Part shown: piece by piece, positions 26,776-36,249 of the stretch
Layout of the letters: the number at the start of each line of letters is the position of its first letter
Numbering within the stretch: the first letter of the stretch is position 1
Source: Pyxidicoccus xibeiensis
GTDB taxonomy: Bacteria; Myxococcota; Myxococcia; Myxococcales; Myxococcaceae
Length of the DNA: 64,000 nucleotides
Direction: 5' to 3'
NCBI RefSeq assembly: GCF_024198175.1
Contig: NZ_JAJVKV010000002.1
Coordinates: 434,001 to 498,000 of the forward strand
The notes under the pieces: model-generated
Seen by the model: the letters and a program-made list of their open reading frames with translations, nothing else
The model's database searches: none
Told to the model about the DNA's origin: nothing
Position numbers and translations under genes: made by a program

Positions 26776-29082
26776 TCACCGTGCAGGGACGTGTATGACC
26801 AGGCCTGGCGGAGGCAGGTACCAGGAGGACAGGCTGCCCCAGCTCGCGATGGTGCCGTCCTGCCGGAGCGCCAGGCTCTTGTTGTAGGCCCGGCCCGCCA
26901 CGGCCGCCCCCGTGGTTAGACTCGCGGGGGGCGTTGCCTGACGATGGTCGTTCTTCCCCCAGGCGATGACGGAGCCATTGGCCCGGAGCGCCATGTAGTG
27001 GTCGGAGCCTCCCGCGACCTCGACGACGTCGCTGAGGTCCGGTGTGGCCTCAAGGCCGTGGTACGACGCTCCGAATCCCCAGACGACCACGGTTCCATCC
27101 GCCCTCAGCGCCAGGGCGCTGCTGTCCGTGCTGGCAAGGGCCACCACGTTGCTCAGTCCGGCCGGGACGTCGCGGACCCCGAACACGTTCTGACCCCAGG
27201 CGGTGACGGTGCCGTCCGCCTTGAGCACCAGGCTGTGGAACGTCGAGGCAGAGATTGCCACCACGCCCTGAAGCCCTTCAGGGACACGCATCTGCTCGGC
27301 CTCCGCGGAACCGATGGCCACCACCGTCCCATCCCGCTTGAGAGCGAGGACCCCAATGCCTGTCGCGCTGATGTCCACCACGTCCGACAGCCCTGCTGGC
27401 ACCGGGACGGGGGAGGGGCCTCCCCACTTGACGACGGTGCCGTCCGCCTTCAGGGCCACGGCGAAGAACATCCCCGCGGACACACTCACGACATCGGAAA
27501 GCCCAGAGGGAATGGGGGAGACGTCGTTCGGTGAGTAGGCCTCGCCCCAGACGGTGACGGTATTGTCCGGCAGGACGCCAATGCCCCAATAGGCGTCGTA
27601 CGCCAGGGTCCGCTGCCGGAGCACGCGGAGGGAAGCGGTGGCGGTGGACCGCCATTCCACACCGGTCTCCATGGCCACTTCATGCACGCCGGGGGCGAGG
27701 CTCCCTGGCACGCGCACCACCACTTCCACATCCGACCAGGAGACGTACTCCTCGACCTCCACGCCTCCAACCGAGACCTCGAGGGTTCCGCGCTCCTCGC
27801 CGAAGTGGGCGCCCGTCAGCCTCAGGTGCCCTCGCTGGACCGCGAGGGCGGGCGCCGTGAGCACCGGAGCCTCGAGGAGGCGACTCAGCGACACGTTGAC
27901 CGAAGCGGGCCGTGCAATGCTCACGTCCAGCTCCGCCCCCGCCTTCGCGTAGTTGCTCTTCCGCGCCGTCAGGGTGTAGTGCCCCTCGGGGACGCCTGCG
28001 AGGACGAAGCGGCCCTGGGCGTCCGTGTTCGTGGTGGCCCCCGTTTCCGTCAGCGTGACGGTGATGCCCGCGTGGTTGCTCGCGCCCTCCAGCAGGGCCG
28101 TGCCTGCGACGTCTACACGCGGCCGGGTCAGCGTGATGGAGACCGGGGCCGCGGCGCCGGTGCGCACCGTCACGGACTGCAGTGCCGCGTCATAACCCTC
28201 CTGCTGGGCGCTCAGGGTGTAGGTGCCCAGCGGAAGGCCGGTGAAGGAGAACTGGCCCTGCGCATTCGGGGTCGCGGTGGCACCCGTCTGCGTCACGGTG
28301 ACGGTGACGCCCGTGGGGCTGGCCCCGTCCTCCAACCGGACGGTGCCGGAGACGTCACCACGCTGGAGCGACAACGTCAGGCCGACCTGGCTCCGCACGT
28401 TCGCGCGCACCCCCACCGCTTGCTGTGCCTCGAGGTAGAGGTTCCGCCGCGCTCGCACCGTGTACGTGCCGGTCATCACGTTCTCGAAGAGGAAGCGTCC
28501 CTGGGCATCCGTCGTCACGATGACGCCTGCTTCCACGAGGGTGATGATGGCGCCGCTGAGGTCGCTCGCGCCCTCGAGCAGGAGGACGCCGGCCACGCTG
28601 CCGCGCTCACGCCGCAGGGGGAGGGTGACCAGGGCTTCGCTGCCGGCGAACACCTCCACCCGTTGCTGCGCCTGGAGGTAGTCCTCCTTCTGGACCGTCA
28701 CCGTGTAGCTGCCCGGCAGCAGGCCGGTGAAGGTGAACTGTCCCAGCGAGTCCGTCGTCGTGGTGGCGCCTGTCTCCATCACGGTGACGGGGACGCCCGA
28801 GACGTCCAGCAGGCCCTCCACCTGGACGGTGCCCAGCATCGAGCCTCGCACATTCAGTGGCGGGGGCCTCCCGGTGCCCTTCCCACCCGCCTCGAGCGTC
28901 ATGGCCTGGCGGGCCTCGAGGTCGCCGGCCTTGTCGGTGGCGGCACCTGGCGGGGTGCCCTGGCGCGTGAGGGCCGGAGCGGGAGGTCGGGTGCTGTCGC
29001 CGGCAGGGGAGGGCGGGCTCGCGTTACATGCCGAGAGGGCCAGGAGGAGGGCCCAGAGCCACGAAGGTCTGACGAATCGCAT
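26776..29082 (-). CDS. Lipoprotein with carboxypeptidase-regulatory repeats and RCC1 beta-propeller
   Basis: 768 residues. The lipoprotein signal ends in LSAC. About four carboxypeptidase-regulatory-like repeats of roughly 80 residues follow (each with the pattern VTVTxTGATTxTDAQGxFxFxGLPxGxYTL), covering residues about 80-400. Next comes an IPT/TIG-like Ig domain (about 410-500, AVQRGHLRLTGAHFGEERG). Six to seven RCC1-type blades then follow to the end (repeat core SxFHSLVLKADGTVxAWGxN). It is a surface-anchored, all-beta protein, probably a binding or adhesion scaffold rather than an enzyme. It is divergent from the TonB receptor gene, and the 255 bases between them may hold control sites for both. 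Co-function with the receptor is possible but unproven. Confidence 0.88.
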   Translation of the reverse strand: MRFVRPSWLWALLLALSACNASPPSPAGDSTRPPAPALTRQGTPPGAATDKAGDLEARQAMTLEAGGKGTGRPPPLNVRGSMLGTVQVEGLLDVSGVPVTVMETGATTTTDSLGQFTFTGLLPGSYTVTVQKEDYLQAQQRVEVFAGSEALVTLPLRRERGSVAGVLLLEGASDLSGAIITLVEAGVIVTTDAQGRFLFENVMTGTYTVRARRNLYLEAQQAVGVRANVRSQVGLTLSLQRGDVSGTVRLEDGASPTGVTVTVTQTGATATPNAQGQFSFTGLPLGTYTLSAQQEGYDAALQSVTVRTGAAAPVSITLTRPRVDVAGTALLEGASNHAGITVTLTETGATTNTDAQGRFVLAGVPEGHYTLTARKSNYAKAGAELDVSIARPASVNVSLSRLLEAPVLTAPALAVQRGHLRLTGAHFGEERGTLEVSVGGVEVEEYVSWSDVEVVVRVPGSLAPGVHEVAMETGVEWRSTATASLRVLRQRTLAYDAYWGIGVLPDNTVTVWGEAYSPNDVSPIPSGLSDVVSVSAGMFFAVALKADGTVVKWGGPSPVPVPAGLSDVVDISATGIGVLALKRDGTVVAIGSAEAEQMRVPEGLQGVVAISASTFHSLVLKADGTVTAWGQNVFGVRDVPAGLSNVVALASTDSSALALRADGTVVVWGFGASYHGLEATPDLSDVVEVAGGSDHYMALRANGSVIAWGKNDHRQATPPASLTTGAAVAGRAYNKSLALRQDGTIASWGSLSSWYLPPPGLVIHVPAR

Positions 29083-29337
29083 GGAGTGAGGTTCGGCTCG
29101 GAAGGAGATGGGACGTCGGGTCAGGTGCTGGCGGCGCCCGTTGGGTTGCCGACAGCGAACTCAGGACGCACCCTGGAATTTGTTATTCAGATTGCAATTG
29201 CACGCAGAGGCTCGAGCCGCCCTCGATGAGGCTCGGCTCCTTCTGTTTCAGGACAGGGCCTCGCACAAGGTATGCGCGTCTGTCTGGATATCCTGGTAAG
29301 GCTCGGACGCCGTACCGTGCTCAACCAGGAGGAGTTC

Positions 29338-32169
29338 GTGCGAATGTTGGACCGTCGTAAGAAGGCCAACCCGGTCGCGGTAGGGATGTCGACCGTTGCG
29401 TGGCACCGGTGGATGGCTTCGTGCATGGCCGCCGCGGTGATGCTGCTCCCTGCTCGAGGGGCATGGGCCCAGGAGCCAGGCGGCGCTCAGGGCGAAGCAC
29501 CGCAGGGCACGGGAACGACCGCGCAGGCCGGAGCAGTGCAGGGCGCGGGCGGAGCGGTGCAGGGCAAGGTCACCACCTCGTATGGAGACCCGCTCCCGGG
29601 CGTCATCGTGGTGGTGCAGGGCGCCAAGCGCAGCGCCGTGACGAACTACGACGGTGTCTACGCCGTGAAGGACCTGCCTCCGGGGCAGTACACCGTGGAG
29701 GTGCAGGCTGACGGCTTCAAGGGCCAGCGCAGCAAGGTGACGGTGGGACAGGCCCCGGCCACCCTCGACTTCTCGCTGGAGATGGACCTGTTGAACTCCG
29801 AGGAGATCGTCGTGACGGCGCAGGTGCCGGATCGCAAGGTGCGCTCCAGCAACGCCATCTCCACGCTCACCAGCGAGGAGATCGCGGCCCGCATGCCGCG
29901 CAGCACCGCGGACCTGATGCGCATCGTCCCCGGCTTCTACGTGGAGAGCTCGGGCGGTGAGGTGGGCGGCAACCTGTTCGTGCGTGGCCTCCCCGCGGAC
30001 GGCTCCTACCGCTATGTGGCGCTGATGGAAGACGGGATGCCCGTCTTCGACTCGACGGAGCTCTTCTTCGTCAACAACGACATCTTCGTGCGCGTGGACG
30101 AGAACCTGGACAGGGTGGAGGCGGTGCGTGGTGGCAACTCGGCCCTGTACGGCAGCAACGCGCCCGGCGGCGTGGTCAACTTCATCAACAAGACGGGCGG
30201 CGACACGCTGGCCGGCTCCTTCAAGGCCTCCAGCGCCACGGGCGGACTGTACCGCTACGACGCCAACCTCAACGGGCCCCTCGGCAATGACTGGTACTTC
30301 TCCGTCGGTGGCTTCTACCGCTTCGACAACGGCGTGCGCTACCCGGGCTTTCCGTCATCCAATGGCGGACAGGTCAAGGCCAACGTCCAGCGCAACATCA
30401 ACCTGAACAGCGCGACGGGCCATGCGCGCGTGTCGCTGAAGTACCTCAACGACCGCAACACCTTCTACCTGCCGCTGCCGCTGCGGGGCCGCTTCGACTC
30501 CGAGGGCAAGCTGACGGACTCCGACTTCGTGGAGGGCTTCCCGCTGGAGGGCACGCTGACCTCGCCGGATGGCGTGAATGCCCAGGTGCCGCTGCCGGAC
30601 GGCGGCCGGCTCGCCCTCCCGCTGGACAATGGCCAGCAGCAGGTCGGTGGTTCGGCCATGGCCGAGCTGCGCTTCTACTTCCCCGAGGGGCGGTTCGAGG
30701 TGCAGAACAACACGCGGGCGATGCAGTTCGACCACAGCTGGAACGCGGTGCTCCCGTTCTCGCTGCAGGACGCGGACGTCTGGGCCCGGAGCGTCGTGGG
30801 AGAAGGAACGCCCTACCGGATTGTCTGTAGCCGGCTGGAGGGCAACCCCGAGCTCGGCAGCGAGGGCTGCGCGTCGCAGAACAACCTCGTGGCGCTCGGC
30901 GGGCAGTGGCTGGTGCAGAAGCCCATGAGCAACATCTCCAACCAGCTCAAGCTCACCAAGTACGCGGACCTGGGGCCCACCCAGCACACGTTCACCGGCG
31001 GCCTCTACCTCGGCTACTACACGGCGGGGAACAGGTGGTACTTCAACGACGTCGTCACCGACGTGCGCAACCGTCCGCACTACCTGGACCTCCAGGTGCT
31101 GGATGACACGGGCGCCGTGGCTCGCAGCGTCACCCAGAACGGCTTCCGGAACTACCTGAGCAACTACACCAACGGCGACGGTAACGCGACCATCGCCGCC
31201 GCCTTCCTCGGGGACGAGGTCAAGGTGGGCGACAAGCTGCGTGTCGACCTGGCGGGCCGTGTCGAGCGCAACGGCTACACCCAGTTCGTGGAGCGCACGG
31301 CCAGGACCGACCTCGGGGACCCCACGACCTCGGCGGATGACAGTGTGACCTCTGGCACGGGCAGCATCCAGCGCGTGGGGGTGTCATTCACCGACTGGGC
31401 GCTGTCGGGCGGCGTGAACTACGCCCTGTCCGACTCGGCCTCCGTCTATGCCCGCAGCAGCCGGGGGTACAAGATGCCGCTGCTCGACCAGCTGCTCACC
31501 GCCACCAACCCGAGCGACCCTTCCTTCCCCCGGACGCCGGAGTCCCTCTGGCAGAACGAGGCGGGCCTCAAGGTGGGTGGCCCCTGGTACGCGCTGGCGG
31601 CCGTGGCCTACTGGATGCAGATCCAGAACTTCCCCAGCCAGGATGCCCGGGTGGACCCGGACACGGGCGAGACGCGCTTCGTCACCGCGTACGCGGGGCA
31701 GGCGCGGACGCTGGGCCTGGAGCTGGAGGCGGCCGTCCAGCCCATCAAGTATTTCCGCGGGCAGGGAATGCTGACGCTGCAGCGCCCTCGCTACTCGGAG
31801 TTCTTCGAAGGCGAGGAGGACTTCTCGGGCAACCGCATCCGCCGCATTCCGCAGGTCATCGCCGACCTGGCGGGGACCTTCATGTACGAGAACGCCAGCC
31901 TCACCGTGAACTGGAGCTACGTGGGGCACCGCTTCTCCAACAACGCCAACACGGTGGACCTGCCCGGCTTTGGCCAGTTCAACGTGAGCGCGGGGTACAC
32001 CTATGAGAAGTTCACCTTGAGCCTGCAGCTGCTCAACGCGCTCAACAGCACCGGCCTCACCGAGGGCAACCCGCGCGTGGACGAGACACAGGGCGCACAG
32101 GCGGACCTCTTCCTGGCCCGTCCGGTGCTCCCGCGGCGCTTCCTCGTGTCACTGGGGGCGCGGCTGTAG
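29338..32169 (+). CDS. TonB-dependent outer-membrane receptor with carboxypeptidase-like N-terminal domain
   Basis: About 943 residues. AGGAGGA precedes a GTG at 29338 by four bases; an ATG two codons later is also possible. The N-terminus has a long signal region ending ARGAWAQ. An Ala/Gln/Gly-rich linker is followed by a carboxypeptidase-regulatory domain (VQGKVTTSYGDPLPGVIVVVQG). The plug domain (STADLMRIVPGFYVESSGGEV, NLFVRGLP, GGNSALYGSNAPGGVVNFI) and a 22-strand-type barrel running to the C-terminus (RFLVSLGARL) complete it. The layout is of the CarboxypepD_reg/plug/barrel receptors used for siderophores or oligosaccharides. The substrate is unknown. No TonB box was identified with certainty. 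It is monocistronic. Confidence 0.92.
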   Translation: MRMLDRRKKANPVAVGMSTVAWHRWMASCMAAAVMLLPARGAWAQEPGGAQGEAPQGTGTTAQAGAVQGAGGAVQGKVTTSYGDPLPGVIVVVQGAKRSAVTNYDGVYAVKDLPPGQYTVEVQADGFKGQRSKVTVGQAPATLDFSLEMDLLNSEEIVVTAQVPDRKVRSSNAISTLTSEEIAARMPRSTADLMRIVPGFYVESSGGEVGGNLFVRGLPADGSYRYVALMEDGMPVFDSTELFFVNNDIFVRVDENLDRVEAVRGGNSALYGSNAPGGVVNFINKTGGDTLAGSFKASSATGGLYRYDANLNGPLGNDWYFSVGGFYRFDNGVRYPGFPSSNGGQVKANVQRNINLNSATGHARVSLKYLNDRNTFYLPLPLRGRFDSEGKLTDSDFVEGFPLEGTLTSPDGVNAQVPLPDGGRLALPLDNGQQQVGGSAMAELRFYFPEGRFEVQNNTRAMQFDHSWNAVLPFSLQDADVWARSVVGEGTPYRIVCSRLEGNPELGSEGCASQNNLVALGGQWLVQKPMSNISNQLKLTKYADLGPTQHTFTGGLYLGYYTAGNRWYFNDVVTDVRNRPHYLDLQVLDDTGAVARSVTQNGFRNYLSNYTNGDGNATIAAAFLGDEVKVGDKLRVDLAGRVERNGYTQFVERTARTDLGDPTTSADDSVTSGTGSIQRVGVSFTDWALSGGVNYALSDSASVYARSSRGYKMPLLDQLLTATNPSDPSFPRTPESLWQNEAGLKVGGPWYALAAVAYWMQIQNFPSQDARVDPDTGETRFVTAYAGQARTLGLELEAAVQPIKYFRGQGMLTLQRPRYSEFFEGEEDFSGNRIRRIPQVIADLAGTFMYENASLTVNWSYVGHRFSNNANTVDLPGFGQFNVSAGYTYEKFTLSLQLLNALNSTGLTEGNPRVDETQGAQADLFLARPVLPRRFLVSLGARL

Positions 32170-32179
32170 CACGCCCGCT

Positions 32180-34477
32180 TCACGGGTACTGCGCGCTCAA
32201 CGAGACGACGGAGTACGAGAGGTACCCGTGGAGCATCACGAAGTAGTCGCCAGCGGCCGGGTTGGTGAGGGTGCACGTCTCTTGATTGCCCTGGAGGCGT
32301 GGGGCGCAGTCATGGGTGGTCAGGGTGGGCTCGGTGCCGCGGCGCACATAGAGGTCGGCATCGCCAGAAACACCGGCCACCCCGGTGATGGCAAAGGTGA
32401 CGCGGGGCTGTCCGGCGGGCACCGACAGCTTCCAGTAGCTCTTCGAGCCCGCGGCGCCCGCGAGGTTTGGCACCGGGACACCGCTCGTGAGCGTGCCCAC
32501 CACCTGGAGGGGGTTGGAAAAGGTCCCACGCACACTGGCATCCGAATAGGCATTGTACGCATGGACCATGACGTGCCAGGTGCCCTGGGGTGGGTTGGTG
32601 AACCTGCACGTGTCCCCGTTGCCCGAGAGCGATGACCGGCAATCGTAGTGGCTGATGGTCGGCGAGGAGCCGAACTTGACGTACAGGTCCGCGTCGCCGA
32701 CACCCCCGCTGAGCTCGAACCGGACCTCCGCCTCGCCGGCGGGGACCTCGAGGGAGAAGTACTTCTTGTTGCCCGTGGCACCGGCGAGGCCGGGCAGGGG
32801 AACCCCGTTGCTCAGGGGAATCACATGGTCGGGAGGGGCTGCGATGGGCGGCACTCCCACCGCGCTCCAGGCCTTCTCCACGGCAGCCACCTCGGCGAGC
32901 GTGAAGAAGTCGGCCGCGGCCTGCCGGGTGGCATTCCTCGCCCCCAGGAAGTCGGTCCCCGAGGTCATGTAAGTGGTCAGGGCCCAGTACCAGATCCACC
33001 GTGCCTTCCCGATGCCTATCCCCGGAACCACCACGCTGGAGCGCCCACGGGGATGGGTGCCCCCCTGCGAGAGGAGATGGAAGGCCAGGTTGGCGATGCC
33101 CGAGCTGTAATGGACATCCAGGCCCGAGTAGTAGTCCATGTAGTAGTCAATCGATACGCCATCCCTCCGGGGATCACTCATGTAGCGCAGCGCATCGTCG
33201 GCGATGTTCGGCGTCCAGACGTCCTCTCCTATCGTCCAGGTCTTCCCGGTGACGCCTCCCTCGCGGAAGGACTCGCAGACGCTGGCGAAGACGTCCGCCA
33301 TGGACTCATTCAAGCCACCAGGCTCACCGGAGTAGGCAAGGTTGGCCGTGCGCTGGATGACGGCATGGGTCCACTCATGGGCAGTGATGTCCAGGGACCT
33401 CGCCAGGTTCTCTGACTTCACGCCATCGCCGCCGCCAAACACCATCTGGGTGCCATTCCAGAAGGCGTTCACGAAGTTGTTTCCATAGTGGACGCTGCTG
33501 ATCAGCGCCGCGCCCTGGTTGTCGAAGGAGTCCCGGTTGAAGAGCGTCTTGTAGCAGTCGTAGGTGTCACCCAGCCGGTCATAGTTCACGTTGACGGCCG
33601 CTTCCGCGACGGGTTCCGCCCCCTCACTGCGAGCCAGTCCGCCGGGCAGCCTCGTTCCCTGGGCCAGGTCGTGCACCTGCCGCACGCGCGCGGAGTGGAT
33701 CCGTGGGCGGCGCTCCAGCACCTGCCCGCTCAGGGCATCCACATAGACGGCGTCGTGGACAGGCTCCTGCGCTCGCAGGCCGGTCAGCTCCTGCTCCCAG
33801 GCCAGCTGCATCCCTCCATCCCCCGTGAGCAGGTACACCAGTCGCGAGGGGCCGACGCTGGCGGACGAGAGGTCCAGCGAGTCGCGCTGGGCCGCCCATG
33901 CCGCACGCTCCGCCGTCACGAGGGGAGAGGAGGGCAGGGGCACGCCGTCATGGGCAGTCCCATGGACCGCGTAGATGACGCCCTCCGCGTTGATGTGCAG
34001 CGCCAGCTCGCCCCCTACCACCGGGAGGCCGTTCTTCGTCTGCGCATAGTAGACGTGCTGGAAGCCCAGCACGTCCGAGTCGGCGCGCGTGAGGTCGAGG
34101 TCCCGGGTGGAGAGCCGGAACACCGGGGCAATGTGCTCCAGCGCGGAGTCCACCCCGCGCGCCCCGTCCACCTTTCCCAGGTCACCACGGACGAAGGTGG
34201 GGACTCCCGCCGCCCCCATCCCCAGCACCTGGGCATCCGGGAGGCGGCGTAGCGCCTCCTCGACATCGTCATCCGGACTCCTCGGATGCTCGATGGGCTC
34301 GTCCACCTCCGTGACGGGCGCAGGCTCCCGGTCGTGACAACCCACCGCGGCCAGGCTCGACACCACCACCACGAGGCTTCGCTTCCAGGAGGATTTCATG
34401 GACCAGAGGAGTTTCATGAACGGGTGAGCTTCCATGAGCTGGACGACCGCGCCGCGACCCTGTCCGTCAGGCTTCAT
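32180..34477 (-). CDS. M4-family (thermolysin-like) metalloprotease with two PPC domains
   Basis: 765 residues from the coupled start. HEWTH at residues 367-371 with Glu391 twenty residues after the second His gives the full zinc site of thermolysin-type peptidases, and DVHYSSG supplies the later His. Before it lies an FTP/propeptide region (about 60-300). After the catalytic part come two pre-peptidase C-terminal (PPC) beta-domains of about 110 residues each. The lipobox-like AAVGC is at residue 45 or so. An internal ATG at 34417 or 34399 would give a more normal signal length. The start at 34477 overlaps the upstream stop (ATGA), which supports translational coupling. It is a secreted or surface-anchored predation-type protease, third in an operon. 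Confidence 0.9.
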   Translation of the reverse strand: MKPDGQGRGAVVQLMEAHPFMKLLWSMKSSWKRSLVVVVSSLAAVGCHDREPAPVTEVDEPIEHPRSPDDDVEEALRRLPDAQVLGMGAAGVPTFVRGDLGKVDGARGVDSALEHIAPVFRLSTRDLDLTRADSDVLGFQHVYYAQTKNGLPVVGGELALHINAEGVIYAVHGTAHDGVPLPSSPLVTAERAAWAAQRDSLDLSSASVGPSRLVYLLTGDGGMQLAWEQELTGLRAQEPVHDAVYVDALSGQVLERRPRIHSARVRQVHDLAQGTRLPGGLARSEGAEPVAEAAVNVNYDRLGDTYDCYKTLFNRDSFDNQGAALISSVHYGNNFVNAFWNGTQMVFGGGDGVKSENLARSLDITAHEWTHAVIQRTANLAYSGEPGGLNESMADVFASVCESFREGGVTGKTWTIGEDVWTPNIADDALRYMSDPRRDGVSIDYYMDYYSGLDVHYSSGIANLAFHLLSQGGTHPRGRSSVVVPGIGIGKARWIWYWALTTYMTSGTDFLGARNATRQAAADFFTLAEVAAVEKAWSAVGVPPIAAPPDHVIPLSNGVPLPGLAGATGNKKYFSLEVPAGEAEVRFELSGGVGDADLYVKFGSSPTISHYDCRSSLSGNGDTCRFTNPPQGTWHVMVHAYNAYSDASVRGTFSNPLQVVGTLTSGVPVPNLAGAAGSKSYWKLSVPAGQPRVTFAITGVAGVSGDADLYVRRGTEPTLTTHDCAPRLQGNQETCTLTNPAAGDYFVMLHGYLSYSVVSLSAQYP

Positions 34478-36213
34478 TCAAAGCGGCTGGTCCAGAGGTC
34501 GAAGTTGTTGCCGATATACTGGGACCAGACCACCGTGGCACGGCCACTGCTGTCCATCACCACCCGGGGCCTGATGGCGTTTCCGCTCGTGTCCAGACGC
34601 ACACGCGCCCCCCAGTCGGTGGCCGGCGTGTAGCGGGCTGCCCACAGCTGGGGCACGGCGCCATGTATCTGGAACCACGCAGCCACGGCATTGCCATTGC
34701 CGTCCATGGCGATAGCGGGCTCCTGTGAACGCTCTATCTCAGGCGCGCCCAGGCTCCTGGCGCCGACCCAGCCGCTACCGGCCACGTAGCGGGCGGTCCA
34801 GGCGCTCACCCGCGGGCTCTGGTGCTGCTCCCACACCGCCATCACCCGTCCCCCCGCCTCTCCCGCGATGGCCAGCCCGGCGAGCTGCCCCCCGCCCTGC
34901 GAGAAGCAATGGACCGCCTCCCAGCCCACGCCGGGCATGTACCGGCTGGCACACACCTGCTGGGAGCCGACACTCAGCCAGACGATGGTGGCGGTTCCGC
35001 TGGCGTCGACGGACAGCCGCGGAGTGATGGCATTGAGTGACTCCGCATGCTTCATCCGCTGCACGTCCCCCCAGCCGATGTCGGGAGCGAAGCGCCTCAT
35101 CCAGATGGCCTTCTGCGTCCCCTCCCGCTGCAACCACACCACCGTGATGTTGCCGAAGCCATCCGAGGCGACCTGGGGCTCCTCGGCCCCTCCAATGTCG
35201 AGGGGGGCCGAGGCATGCACCTCCACCCACCCCACGTTGTTGAGATACTGGCCCGACCACAGGTGGGCGGGCGCGCTGCCCCGCAGCCAGATGGCCATGC
35301 CGTTGCCGTGCCGGTCGATGGCCAGCCCCGGCGAGGCGGACTGGCTTGCTTCCGGCTCCAGGACCGCGGGCGCCGTCCATTGCGTGGTCTGGGAGGAACG
35401 GCTCGTCCAGAGGCGGCTCAAGGACTGATACCACTGGGTCCACAGGACGAGCGCCTCTCCACGGGCGTTCATCGCGAGCGAGAACCGGGTCGCGCTCCCA
35501 CGCTCCTCTCCGATGGTGCGCTGTCCCGCCCAACCGGTGACCGCGTCGTAGCGCCTGGAGTAGAGGTTGGTGTGGCTGCCGTCATATTGCATCCACGCCG
35601 CCACGACGTTGCCCTGTGCGTCCGCCACCAGCTGCGGGTCATAGGCGCTGCCGCGATCATCCGTCTCCAGCGGGATGGGGGCCACCCAGAGGCCGCTCCT
35701 GACGGTGAAGGACCAGCGATACTCCGAGCCCTGCGTGCTTCCATCGATGCCACGGACCCCGCTCGTGACGAGGACCTCGTACGGCTGCTCCAGTGCCAGC
35801 TTCTCCCGCGGCCTGAAGGTGGCGGTCGTCCCCTGGGTCTCCACCTCTCCCTCCACCGGCTGCCCCTCCCGCAGCAGGACGAAGGTCGCCGCCGTCAGCG
35901 AGGCGCCATCCACCTCCTTGGTGAACTCGATGCGGACCGTGGGGTGCACGTCCACCCCGACCGCGCCCGAGCATGGGTGGATGCGCATGAGGGCGGGAGC
36001 GTCCGAATCCCCCGCGCCTGAAGCCACTGGCGAGCCGCCTTCAGCGGCGGGCCGCTCCACCGCGCACTCCACGGGGGGGCCGCTCACGCAGTCCGAGCCC
36101 GCGGCGGAGACCAGACACCCCGCGTCCACGGGCGGTGGGTCGTCTGGATGACCGCCACAGGCGGTCGCGATGACCAGGGGGCCCGTGGTGAGGAGAAGCC
36201 AGCTCATGCGCAT
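34474..36213 (-). CDS. Lipoprotein with Big_5 Ig-like domain and beta-propeller repeats
   Basis: About 579 residues from the ATG at 36213 (AGGGA eight bases upstream); the TTG ten codons before is less likely. The lipobox is IATAC. After a short Cys-containing linker comes a Big_5/SbsA-type Ig-like domain (residues about 80-190, VRIEFTKEVDGASLTAATF and YEVLVTSGVRGIDGS). Seven or so repeats of about 50 residues follow, with the pattern DxxGNxxAxWxQxDGxxxxLWxxRYxxxxGW. These form a predicted beta-propeller. No catalytic motif. It is a surface protein, translationally coupled to the M4 protease downstream and 36 bases after the membrane protein upstream. It could help anchor or position the protease. 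Confidence 0.85.
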   Translation of the reverse strand: MRMSWLLLTTGPLVIATACGGHPDDPPPVDAGCLVSAAGSDCVSGPPVECAVERPAAEGGSPVASGAGDSDAPALMRIHPCSGAVGVDVHPTVRIEFTKEVDGASLTAATFVLLREGQPVEGEVETQGTTATFRPREKLALEQPYEVLVTSGVRGIDGSTQGSEYRWSFTVRSGLWVAPIPLETDDRGSAYDPQLVADAQGNVVAAWMQYDGSHTNLYSRRYDAVTGWAGQRTIGEERGSATRFSLAMNARGEALVLWTQWYQSLSRLWTSRSSQTTQWTAPAVLEPEASQSASPGLAIDRHGNGMAIWLRGSAPAHLWSGQYLNNVGWVEVHASAPLDIGGAEEPQVASDGFGNITVVWLQREGTQKAIWMRRFAPDIGWGDVQRMKHAESLNAITPRLSVDASGTATIVWLSVGSQQVCASRYMPGVGWEAVHCFSQGGGQLAGLAIAGEAGGRVMAVWEQHQSPRVSAWTARYVAGSGWVGARSLGAPEIERSQEPAIAMDGNGNAVAAWFQIHGAVPQLWAARYTPATDWGARVRLDTSGNAIRPRVVMDSSGRATVVWSQYIGNNFDLWTSRFE

Positions 36214-36249
36214 GGTGGATTTCCCTGTGTGGACGTGTGTCAACTGGAC

